Assembly: GCA_002426025.1 (NCBI GenBank)
Contig: DINP01000124.1
Span: 58,088 to 69,081 of the forward strand
DNA: 10,994 bases
Direction: 5' to 3'
Source of the DNA: Bacteroidales bacterium UBA5537
Lineage (GTDB): Bacteria; Bacteroidota; Bacteroidia; Bacteroidales; Lentimicrobiaceae
Below, piece after piece: positions 1 through 6,508 of this stretch. Both the position numbers and the translations under genes were made by a program. A model generated the notes under the pieces. That model searched no databases, was not told the DNA's origin, and saw nothing but the letters and a program-made list of their open reading frames with translations. Every line of letters starts with the position of its first letter. Positions within the stretch are counted from its first letter, which is position 1.

Positions 1-728
1 TTATATCCTTCCGCACTGGTTTTCAGTTTTGCTCCGCATTTTAATTTGACAAGGTGGGTATCCTTGCCGTAGAGTTCAACCGATAAAATCTCCGTCACAT
101 TCACCAGATGGCTTCGGTGAATCCTGATAAAGCCCTTTGGAGCCAGGTGGGTTTCAAAGTACTTCATGGTTTTTTCTTTCAGATGGTTGCCAAGTTCGGA
201 GTAAATCATCACATAATCGTCCTGCGCTTCTATATACCAAATTTTATCAACAGGGATAACGATGATTTTACTGCCCAAGCGGGTTACTACCCGGTCAATT
301 TCCTCGCGGCTATCATCAATCCCCGATTTTAGCTTTTCGATATGCTGTTTCTCTTCCGGTTCTCTGGCATCAAGCCGCTGTCGTGCTCTTTCAAGGGCCT
401 GAAGCAAGCGGGTTTTGGCAAATGGTTTGAGCAGGTAATCAACCGCATTCATCTCGAATGCCTTTATAGCAAACTCGTCATAGGCGGTTGTAAATACGAT
501 TTGTGGCGGATCAGGCAATAATTCGAGCAATTCGAAACCGGTTAGTTTTGGCATCTGCACATCAAGAAATATCAGATCGGGCTTTAATTCATTGATCATT
601 TTTAACGCGTCAAACCCATTTTCACATTCACCGGCTATTTCAATCTCAGGCTCAGTTGACAGGAAGTGCCGGATAATATCTCGTGCAGGCGGTTCATCAT
701 CTATTATAAGTACTTTAATTTTTGTCAT
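1..728 (-). CDS. LytTR-family response regulator, C-terminus cut by window edge
   Basis: This is a two-component response regulator of the LytR/AlgR type, expected to be phosphorylated by the kinase encoded just upstream and to bind DNA. Reading down from the ATG at 728, 242 codons are visible with no stop, so the last few residues lie outside the window. Residues 1-120 form a receiver domain: acidic pair D10-D11, phospho-acceptor D56 in the run FLDVQMP, the conserved Thr/Ser position at T80-T81, and K101 in LLKPF. Residues 121-145 are a charged linker. From about 146 a LytTR DNA-binding domain follows, with WYIEAQDDYV (164-173) and FIRIHRSHLVNV (200-211), both typical of the family. The start codon lies inside the end of the kinase gene (14-bp overlap), which suggests translational coupling. 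The family assignment is secure; target genes cannot be told from the sequence. Confidence 0.95.
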   Translation of the reverse strand, partial: MTKIKVLIIDDEPPARDIIRHFLSTEPEIEIAGECENGFDALKMINELKPDLIFLDVQMPKLTGFELLELLPDPPQIVFTTAYDEFAIKAFEMNAVDYLLKPFAKTRLLQALERARQRLDAREPEEKQHIEKLKSGIDDSREEIDRVVTRLGSKIIVIPVDKIWYIEAQDDYVMIYSELGNHLKEKTMKYFETHLAPKGFIRIHRSHLVNVTEILSVELYGKDTHLVKLKCGAKLKTSAEGY

Positions 729-1782
729 TTCCCGGAAATTTCAGTTTTACTTCAAACGTATTTTCTGTTTTATTGATTTTTGTAAGGTTCGACATGCCAT
801 AAACCATTTGCATTCGTTTCATCACATTGGCAAGGCCGGTGCCTGTTCCCCGTTTGCCGGGGGTTGCCGGATCGTGATTGTTTCGTACTGTTATCTCCAG
901 CCACCCATTATCCGTTCGCCCCTCAATCCAAACAAATGATTGTCCGGGGGTATCATAAACCCCATGTTTAACAGCATTCTCAACAAGTGGCTGCAGAATC
1001 ATCGGAGGCAATGGCCAGTCTGAAGTTCCATCCTCAATATGTTCTTCAACATTCAGTCGCCCACCAAACCTTACTTTTTCAATATTGAGATACAGGCGCA
1101 GATGATACAATTCCTGTTTCAGAGTACTCATTTTATTATCGGTAAAACCAAGCGAATACCGCATAAACTCCGACAGGTTGATCACCATTTCCTGCGCTTT
1201 CTCGGGATTGGTGATGGTAAGTGAACTGATTGAATTAAGGCTGTTGAAGAGAAAATGAGGCTTTATCTGCGAACGAAGCGAGTTTAATTCGCTTTCATGC
1301 AGCATATTCTGGAGCGTTTCTTCACGCGTTTTCCGATCTTTAAGATTCTGATTATTAATTACCAGGTAAAAAACGGTTATCATAACTGCATATAACAATA
1401 GCCCGGCCATAATCCTGACAGCCATGGTGTCATTCAGAATCTGCATATAAGCATCATCGTGCCCTGCTATTAACCCCATTATCAGGTAACTGCTCCCAAA
1501 CCAGATTAGCAATGTTACGGTACTGCTACTCGCCTGTTGCATTATTATCTCCTGGCGGTTCTGTTTTTCAAAGTCGAAAAACTTGACAAGGTACCAAAGT
1601 CCAACTCCCAACAAAGCAAACACGAGGCTAAAAACCAATGCTTCTGCACCGGCATAAAAGGAATCAATGCCTAGCTGAGTGGTAACAATCAAAAAATGAA
1701 TAACAGCAATTGCCAGCCATGCTCCAGCATAAACCGGCAATTGTTTGCTATTGAATACCTTGTTCAGCATATTCTGAATCAT
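715..1782 (-). CDS. LytS/YpdA-type membrane sensor histidine kinase
   Basis: This sensor kinase probably autophosphorylates on His and passes the phosphate to the overlapping LytTR regulator. The product is 355 aa from the ATG at 1782. A TTG two codons earlier (1788) is possible but less likely. Four hydrophobic segments, at about 18-37, 44-66, 88-106 and 120-143, anchor it in the inner membrane with only short loops between them and no recognisable extracellular sensor domain. The His_kinase domain (Pfam His_kinase type, as in LytS and YpdA) has SQIKPHFLFNSLNS with phospho-acceptor H176. An ATPase region follows, with N-box PLVENAVKHG (about 265-274) and G-box GTGTGLAN (about 312-319). The short loops suggest it senses within the membrane or through a partner. 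The LiaF-like protein, whose stop lies 6 bp before this start, is the obvious candidate. The signal is unknown. Confidence 0.95.
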   Translation of the reverse strand: MIQNMLNKVFNSKQLPVYAGAWLAIAVIHFLIVTTQLGIDSFYAGAEALVFSLVFALLGVGLWYLVKFFDFEKQNRQEIIMQQASSSTVTLLIWFGSSYLIMGLIAGHDDAYMQILNDTMAVRIMAGLLLYAVMITVFYLVINNQNLKDRKTREETLQNMLHESELNSLRSQIKPHFLFNSLNSISSLTITNPEKAQEMVINLSEFMRYSLGFTDNKMSTLKQELYHLRLYLNIEKVRFGGRLNVEEHIEDGTSDWPLPPMILQPLVENAVKHGVYDTPGQSFVWIEGRTDNGWLEITVRNNHDPATPGKRGTGTGLANVMKRMQMVYGMSNLTKINKTENTFEVKLKFPGNDKN

Positions 1783-1788
1783 TGGCAA

Positions 1789-2520
1789 TTAATAACTTTT
1801 GAGTTCACCACCACCAAATACCGATGCACCCTTAATTATCAGCATTTTACCATGGTCAATGTTGAGATTTTTGCGCTTATCGGCGAAACCGCCAAATGCA
1901 TTGAATGATTCAACTTTTACGTTCCAGTCGTTCGGCACGATAAGGGTAGAACCTCCGAAAACCGCAATCAGTTCGATTATATTAGTTTCCGGTGAAAGCT
2001 GGCACTGGGTAAGGTCAATCTTCGATCCCCCGAAAATAGAAACAATCTTACCACCCCTGAAGTTTTGCGAATGAATGGTTCGTTCACTACCGCCAAAAAT
2101 TGCAGCTTCGTCAATGTAGTCGCCTTCCAGGGTGCTAATATCCGGTTTTCCCCGCCTGAAAGCAATTGATGAGAAGGCATTCGAAAAAATCAGACTTATA
2201 CCTATTATTATTATTATAACCGGCCAGAAGAATGTAAAGAGATTGAATGGAAGGTCGTAATACCGGTCGAACAGGAAAACAACTCCAACCAACAGCAGCA
2301 ATAGTCCCCATCCATATTTTTTTACCGAAAGGTTAACAAGACCAAGGGCTACAAGCAGCATAGGCCACGAAAAAATCATTCTCCATGTGGAATGGTCAAT
2401 GACTTCCATATTCCTTAACATATATAGCAGACCGAAGGCAACAATCAGAAGGCCGACCAGCATCGTTCTGAAACTGTTGTGTTGTTTTTTAATTTTATTA
2501 TTCTCGGTGTAGGTTTCCAT
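1789..2520 (-). CDS. LiaF-like membrane protein with FGG-repeat C-terminal domain
   Basis: This 243-aa protein probably modulates the downstream kinase. In Firmicutes, LiaF restrains the LiaS kinase until the cell envelope is stressed; that role here is inference from similarity and operon order. After a short polar N-terminus there are four membrane segments at about 19-36, 49-66, 70-86 and 96-112, arranged like the DUF5668/LiaI-LiaF-type TM region. The C-terminal half (about 125-243) resembles the LiaF C-terminal domain (DUF2154 type). It carries five FGG motifs at 142, 163, 188, 209 and 235, each after a short hydrophobic strand such as AAIFGGSERTI or VSIFGGSKIDL, which suggests a stacked beta structure. 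The frame is open up to 2634, but a -7 box at 2549-2556 and the poor look of the extra 38 residues favour the ATG at 2520. It is first in the operon with the kinase and regulator. Confidence 0.87.
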   Translation of the reverse strand: METYTENNKIKKQHNSFRTMLVGLLIVAFGLLYMLRNMEVIDHSTWRMIFSWPMLLVALGLVNLSVKKYGWGLLLLLVGVVFLFDRYYDLPFNLFTFFWPVIIIIIGISLIFSNAFSSIAFRRGKPDISTLEGDYIDEAAIFGGSERTIHSQNFRGGKIVSIFGGSKIDLTQCQLSPETNIIELIAVFGGSTLIVPNDWNVKVESFNAFGGFADKRKNLNIDHGKMLIIKGASVFGGGELKSY

Positions 2521-2548
2521 TGTAGTTGAATTTAACGTTTTTATGAAG

Positions 2549-2556
2549 CAAAGATA
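2549..2556 (-). promoter_or_regulatory. Bacteroidota-type -7 box for the LiaF-like/kinase/regulator operon
   Basis: On the minus strand this reads TATCTTTG, a full match to the Bacteroidota -7 consensus TAnnTTTG. It ends 28 nt before the ATG at 2520, giving a leader of roughly 20 nt. I see no good TTTG/TTG -33 element at the expected spacing, so an activator may be involved. It lies inside the extended reading frame that starts at 2634, which argues against that longer start. Confidence 0.65.
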
Positions 2557-2634
2557 ACTGACTGCCTGATGAAGAATCCAGCTAAAATCGGTGAACAAAG
2601 GAATTTTATCGGTAAACAGGATATGCTTGTGCAT

Positions 2635-2666
2635 AAAAAAAACCGGGACCTTGTTACAGGCCCCGG
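2635..2666 (-). terminator. Rho-independent terminator after the 89-aa gene
   Basis: On the minus strand an 8-bp stem (CCGGGGCC pairing with GGTCCCGG through one G-U wobble) encloses an 8-nt loop and is followed directly by eight T residues. The wobble is a mismatch when read on the plus strand, so the signal is oriented for minus-strand transcripts. It sits 55 bp past the stop of the gene at 2722-2991 and separates that gene from the three-gene operon downstream. Confidence 0.9.
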
Positions 2667-2721
2667 AATCCCCAAATTACTCATCAATTATGAAAAATAA
2701 AACCCAAATTTTCAATGTTAT

Positions 2722-2991
2722 TTAATCAATATCAGGCAAGTCGGGCAATCCGTGAAGGTTGCCAATGTATCTTGCGTGGTTGAAAGCTTCTCCATACCGC
2801 ATCAGTCTGAATATTTCAACCTGAACAGCCATTGATATCAACCTTCGCGCCTCCAGATCGGAGAACGAATCCCCAATTAATCTGTTGTAGGCTTCTGCTG
2901 CTTCGGGAGGATAATTGCGCTTTATCTGCTTATCAACGACTTGTTCCACGATCAGGCCAAATCCTCCTCCCTGCTTCAGTAAGTTCATCAT
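2722..2991 (-). CDS. Small hypothetical protein, 89 aa
   Basis: I do not recognise this protein. It is small, probably soluble and largely helical by composition, with no signal peptide or membrane segment. The N-terminus MMNLLKQGGGFGLIVEQVV is hydrophobic and Gly-rich. The middle is rich in Ala, Arg and Glu (for example PPEAAEAYNRLIGDSF, then DLEARRLISMAVQVEIFRL), and the C-terminus is acidic (LPDLPDID). Two ATG codons lie in tandem at 2991 and 2988, and either could be used. That it is a real gene is supported by balanced amino-acid use and a strong terminator 55 bp downstream. It is transcribed divergently from the helicase gene across a 206-bp gap. I found no clear -7 box for it. No function can be inferred from its neighbours. 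Confidence 0.75.
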   Translation of the reverse strand: MMNLLKQGGGFGLIVEQVVDKQIKRNYPPEAAEAYNRLIGDSFSDLEARRLISMAVQVEIFRLMRYGEAFNHARYIGNLHGLPDLPDID

Positions 2992-3002
2992 ATAGTAAAA
3001 TT

Positions 3003-3021
3003 GTAGTAGGTGTAGTAGTAG
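3003..3021. repeat. Short GTA/TAG trinucleotide-rich run
   Basis: The 19 bases from 3003 read as GTAGTA, GGT, then GTAGTAGTAG, an imperfect run of a three-base unit (CTA on the minus strand). It lies 12 bp upstream of the start of the 89-aa gene, in its likely leader. It may be chance; a role in expression through unit-number change is possible but unsupported by one sequence. Confidence 0.4.
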
Positions 3022-3144
3022 AGTTAATTCTGTGAGCTTACATTCGTTTATCCTAGTAACCCTAAAAAGTAATAGTGTATAATTTAATTTAGAATTATTC
3101 TATATAGCATCCTTGCGGATGTTGACAACTACCCGGGCTTACAA

Positions 3145-3175
3145 TTGGCTGGCACTGAAAAGAAATGTAAATTTG
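3145..3175 (+). promoter_or_regulatory. Bacteroidota-type promoter for the helicase gene
   Basis: The -7 box TAAATTTG (3168-3175) matches TAnnTTTG fully, and a TTG at 3145-3147 stands 20 bp upstream as the -33 element. Both the boxes and the spacing are as expected for the primary sigma factor of Bacteroidota. The box ends 22 nt before the GTG at 3198, so the leader is short and A-rich, with no Shine-Dalgarno sequence. Confidence 0.75.
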
Positions 3176-3197
3176 CCGCCAAAACCGAAACTAAAAA

Positions 3198-5486
3198 GTG
3201 TCTGAAATTCTCGATCAGCTTAATGAAGCGCAACAACAGGCTGTAACCTGCAGCGACGGTCCGGTAATGGTAATAGCCGGGGCAGGTTCAGGCAAAACCA
3301 GGGTTCTAACATACAGGATTGCCTATATGCTGAGCAAGGGAGTTGATCCTTTCCAGGTGCTTGCCTTGACTTTTACAAATAAGGCGGCCCGGGAAATGAA
3401 AGAGCGCATAATAAGCCTTGTTGGAAGAAGTGATGCCCGCAATGTTTGGATGGGTACTTTTCACTCTATCTTTGCCAGAATATTGAGAGTGGAAGGTCAT
3501 CTCCTCGGATATCCGCAGAATTTTACCATTTACGATACCGATGATTCGAAAAACCTGATCAAGCACATTATTAAGGACTTGCAACTCGACACCAAGGTTT
3601 ATACACCTGGTATGATCCTTTCGCGCATTTCTGCTGCTAAATCGAACCTTATTTCTGCAGATGAGTATATGCTCAACAGCGACATTATGGACAACGACCG
3701 CATTGCCGGACGGCCCATGACAGGTGAGATATTTTTGCATTATCGCGCCCGTTGTTTCAAAGCATCGGCTATGGATTTTGACGATTTGTTGTTTAATACC
3801 AATATGCTGCTCCGCGATTTCCCTGAAGTACTCTTAAAATATCAGAGAAAATTCAAATATATACTGGTTGATGAGTACCAGGACACCAACCATGCCCAAT
3901 ACCTGATCGTAAAAAAGCTGGCAGCCAGGCATGAAAATATCTGCGTAGTTGGTGATGATGCACAGAGCATCTATTCGTTCAGAGGTGCAAATATCCAAAA
4001 CATTCTGAATTTCAGGAATGACTATCCCGACGTAAAAACCTTTAAGCTGGAGCAGAATTACCGTTCTACAAAGGTGATTGTTAATGCAGCCAACAGCATC
4101 ATTAGTAAAAATAAAGACCAGATATTCAAACAGGTATGGACTGACAACGAAGATGGCAGCCTCATACAGGTGCTGAAAGCAGCTTCAGACACTGAAGAAG
4201 GAACCCTGGTTGCCAATTCAGTTTTCCAGACTAAGATGAACCTGCAGTTGCCTAACAGTGATTTTGCGATCCTTTATAGGACCAATGCGCAGTCGCGAAC
4301 AATTGAAGAAGCATTCAGAAAACTAAACATCCCTTACCGCATCTATGGCGGATTGTCTTTTTACAAACGAAAAGAGATAAAGGACCTGCTTGCCTATTTC
4401 AGGCTGGTTGTAAATACCAACGACGATGAAGCCTTTAACCGCATCATCAATTTCCCGGCAAGGGGCATAGGCAACACTACGCTCGACAAACTTCAACTGG
4501 CCGCTGCCAATGAAAATGTCAGCCTCTTTGAAGTTGCCGCTTCCGTATCGGGCTATGTTCCCAACCTGGCCAGAAGTACATCCGCAAAAATTGAGGAGTT
4601 CGCCATAATGATCGCCAGCTTCCACGCCCAGTTGCACAAAACATCGGCCTATGAACTTGGTCGCAAAATTGCCAGTCATTCGGGCTTGTTTAAGGAGCTG
4701 GCAGCCGATCAATCGGAAGAAGGCCTGTCGCGCCTTCAAAACAGCGAGGAATTATTGAACGCACTCAAAGATTTTTCTGAAAAAGAGGAATCACTTTTTC
4801 CTGGTGAATCAGATACTGAACCGGAAGAAAACAGGGAAGCCCGATCACTCGATCTTTTTATGCAGGAAATTGCACTGCTCACCGATGCTGACAGCGATAA
4901 TGAAGATGACAACAACAAGGTATCCCTGATGACCATTCACGCTGCCAAAGGCCTTGAGTTTCCTTACGTTTACATTGTCGGGGTTGAAGAAAACCTGTTT
5001 CCATCGATGATGTCGCTGCAATCGAGGGCTGACATTGAAGAGGAACGCCGCCTGTTTTATGTGGCCATTACGAGGGCCGAAAAGAGGGTAACCCTATCGT
5101 ATGCCGAAAGCCGCTACCGCTGGGGAAACCTTACGATGAACGAACCCAGCCGGTTTCTTGAGGAAATTGACGAAACTTATATTGAACAGACAACGCGCAG
5201 GGTTCAGGTAAAACCATCTGCGTCATCGCCTGTTATGCAAAAAGCGCCGGTTTTCATTAAAAAAAACCTGAAAAAAATCACAGATGATGAATCAGGTACT
5301 GTAGCTTCGTATGAAACCCCAACGGAATTGATACAACCCGGGGTTGAAGTAGAACATGAACGCTTCGGTAAAGGCAAAGTGCTGAGCATAGAAGGCAATG
5401 GATCGAATATAAAAGCAACTGTTTTCTTTAATGCGGTAGGCCAAAAGCAATTACTGCTGAAATTTGCCAAATTAAGGATTGTTTAA
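3198..5486 (+). CDS. pcrA: PcrA/UvrD-type superfamily 1A DNA helicase
   Basis: This is an ATP-driven 3'-5' DNA helicase that acts in nucleotide excision repair, removal of stalled proteins from DNA and rolling-circle replication. At 762 aa it has the usual family length and all the main motifs in order: Q motif near residues 8-13, Walker A AGAGSGKT (27-34), motif II DEYQD (225-229), motif III GDDAQSIYSFRGA (252-264), motif IV QNYRST (286-291), motif V TIHAAKGLEF (579-588) and motif VI RRLFYVAITRA (617-627). Residues 530-575 form a very acidic linker. The C-terminus (about 715-760, GVEVEHERFGKGKV) matches the Tudor-like domain that in PcrA binds RNA polymerase. Translation starts at GTG; the promoter 22 nt upstream and the direct entry into the Q-motif region support this start. 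It appears to be transcribed alone. PcrA, UvrD and Rep are hard to separate by sequence alone, but the C-terminal domain favours PcrA/UvrD. Confidence 0.97.
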   Translation: MSEILDQLNEAQQQAVTCSDGPVMVIAGAGSGKTRVLTYRIAYMLSKGVDPFQVLALTFTNKAAREMKERIISLVGRSDARNVWMGTFHSIFARILRVEGHLLGYPQNFTIYDTDDSKNLIKHIIKDLQLDTKVYTPGMILSRISAAKSNLISADEYMLNSDIMDNDRIAGRPMTGEIFLHYRARCFKASAMDFDDLLFNTNMLLRDFPEVLLKYQRKFKYILVDEYQDTNHAQYLIVKKLAARHENICVVGDDAQSIYSFRGANIQNILNFRNDYPDVKTFKLEQNYRSTKVIVNAANSIISKNKDQIFKQVWTDNEDGSLIQVLKAASDTEEGTLVANSVFQTKMNLQLPNSDFAILYRTNAQSRTIEEAFRKLNIPYRIYGGLSFYKRKEIKDLLAYFRLVVNTNDDEAFNRIINFPARGIGNTTLDKLQLAAANENVSLFEVAASVSGYVPNLARSTSAKIEEFAIMIASFHAQLHKTSAYELGRKIASHSGLFKELAADQSEEGLSRLQNSEELLNALKDFSEKEESLFPGESDTEPEENREARSLDLFMQEIALLTDADSDNEDDNNKVSLMTIHAAKGLEFPYVYIVGVEENLFPSMMSLQSRADIEEERRLFYVAITRAEKRVTLSYAESRYRWGNLTMNEPSRFLEEIDETYIEQTTRRVQVKPSASSPVMQKAPVFIKKNLKKITDDESGTVASYETPTELIQPGVEVEHERFGKGKVLSIEGNGSNIKATVFFNAVGQKQLLLKFAKLRIV

Positions 5487-5789
5487 GCTTTATTCAGCTG
5501 GCAGCATATTTTACAGACACTTGAAACCTTTATTAAAAAGAGCAATCCGGTTAAGAAGGAACTTTTTTAAATGTCGGTTATGTTGATGTAAATATTTGTA
5601 TCTTTGCAGACGAAGATTCATCCCCGTTCTCTCCCGATTTTAACATAACAGAACCCGCTTTACAATATGAATGCGGTCTTGGTGAATCAAATTATAGTTT
5701 AGGTAGTTGATAGCTTACATTTTTATCCTGCCGGGTTTTATCAGCCTCATCACCACAAAGAAAAAATTTCAGTACAATAAATTGAATTT
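5487..5789 (+). other. 303-bp intergenic stretch with a weak terminator and long leader
   Basis: No gene is seen here. Near the helicase end, TTAAAAAG at 5533-5540 could pair with CTTTTTTAA at 5562-5570 (one bulged T) as a weak A/U-rich terminator of the helicase transcript; confidence in this is low. A -7 box follows at 5599-5606. Between it and the ATG at 5790 lie about 180 nt with only a short imperfect hairpin (CCGC at 5655-5658 against GCGG at 5673-5676) and an 11-codon open frame at 5667-5702. I see no known riboswitch. Confidence 0.5.
5599..5606 (+). promoter_or_regulatory. Bacteroidota-type -7 box upstream of the DUF4290-murA pair
   Basis: TATCTTTG is a full match to TAnnTTTG, and is identical to the box before the LiaF-like operon. 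A clear -33 element is missing at the right distance; the nearest TTG (5583-5585) is only 13 bp away. If used, the transcript would carry a leader of about 175-180 nt, far longer than the 15-25 nt leaders inferred for the other promoters in this window. Confidence 0.6.
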
Positions 5790-6455
5790 ATGGATTATAA
5801 CAGCACCCGCGACAAACTCATTATACCTGAGTATGGGCGCAATGTTCAAAAAATGGCAGCTTACCTGCTGACCATTGAAGACCGCGAAAAACGCACCAAC
5901 ATGGCCAAAGCGCTGGTAAACATCATGACCCAGTTACACCCTGACCAAAGAGATACAACAGATTATAAAAGGAAGCTATGGGATCACCTGTATATCATCT
6001 CCGATTTCAGGCTTGATGTAGATGGACCTTTCCCGGCACCTTCACCAGAAGACAGGATTGGCAAACCCAACCGCATCCCCTATCCGCAGGAAATCATCAA
6101 ATTCAGGCCCTACGGAAAAAATATTGCCAAAATAATTGAAAAAGCCACAACTTTTGAAGATGGCCCCGAAAAAGATGCCCTGGTTAAAAACATAGCCAAT
6201 CATCTGAAAAAATCCTACCTCAACTGGAACCGCGATTCGGTGAACGACGAGCTTATTACCGATCACCTCAAAGAACTTTCGCATGGAAAGCTGAAGCTCA
6301 GCGATGATATGAGACTGGCGCACACCAATGATCTTATATCAAAACCTGCTGCCAATACACCCCATCACCAAAGCACCAACCGCCGGAAGAAATACAATCC
6401 GAAAAACGAAAAGAATACGAACTACCGTGATATGCGGAACCGCAAAAAGAATTAA
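5790..6455 (+). CDS. DUF4290 domain protein, conserved in Bacteroidota
   Basis: The function is unknown. I recognise the family from its opening LIIPEYGRNVQKMA and from its place directly before murA, an arrangement known in Bacteroidota. The 221-aa product is soluble by appearance, mostly helical, with no signal peptide or membrane segment. Two similar halves can be seen: YGRNVQK (15-21) and YGKNIAK (108-114), T28/E30/D31 and T121/E123/D124, then DHL at 65-67 and DHL at 158-160, all with the same offset of 93 residues. The tail from about 195 (NRRKKYNPK to MRNRKKN) is very basic, which would suit contact with nucleic acid or acidic membrane lipid. The ATG at 5790 leads straight into the conserved region. 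murA starts 53 bp after the stop, so the two genes are probably co-transcribed. A link to cell-wall synthesis is only inferred from position. Confidence 0.9.
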   Translation: MDYNSTRDKLIIPEYGRNVQKMAAYLLTIEDREKRTNMAKALVNIMTQLHPDQRDTTDYKRKLWDHLYIISDFRLDVDGPFPAPSPEDRIGKPNRIPYPQEIIKFRPYGKNIAKIIEKATTFEDGPEKDALVKNIANHLKKSYLNWNRDSVNDELITDHLKELSHGKLKLSDDMRLAHTNDLISKPAANTPHHQSTNRRKKYNPKNEKNTNYRDMRNRKKN

Positions 6456-6508
6456 CTTTCCTGCCTGAAAATTATCTTTTTATTGTTCAACTTTCACAGG
6501 ATTGTAAT

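Noticed and set aside
2521..2634. 38-residue N-terminal extension of the LiaF-like protein, from an ATG at 2634
   Set aside because: A full -7 promoter box lies inside it (2549-2556), the preceding gene's terminator abuts it, and the extra residues are unlike the family N-terminus. The ATG at 2520 is preferred.
3108..3121. Small hairpin CATCC-TTGC-GGATG between the 89-aa gene and the helicase gene
   Set aside because: Only a 5-bp stem with no T-tract on either side; too short to call a terminator or operator.
4323..4739. Minus-strand open frames opposite the helicase gene, including this one and 3306-3740
   Set aside because: They lie fully inside a gene with all its motifs, show no family features and have no promoter or spacing of their own.
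5667..5702. 11-codon open frame in the leader before the DUF4290 gene, as a leader peptide
   Set aside because: No run of regulatory codons, no ribosome-binding site and no attenuator hairpin follow it.
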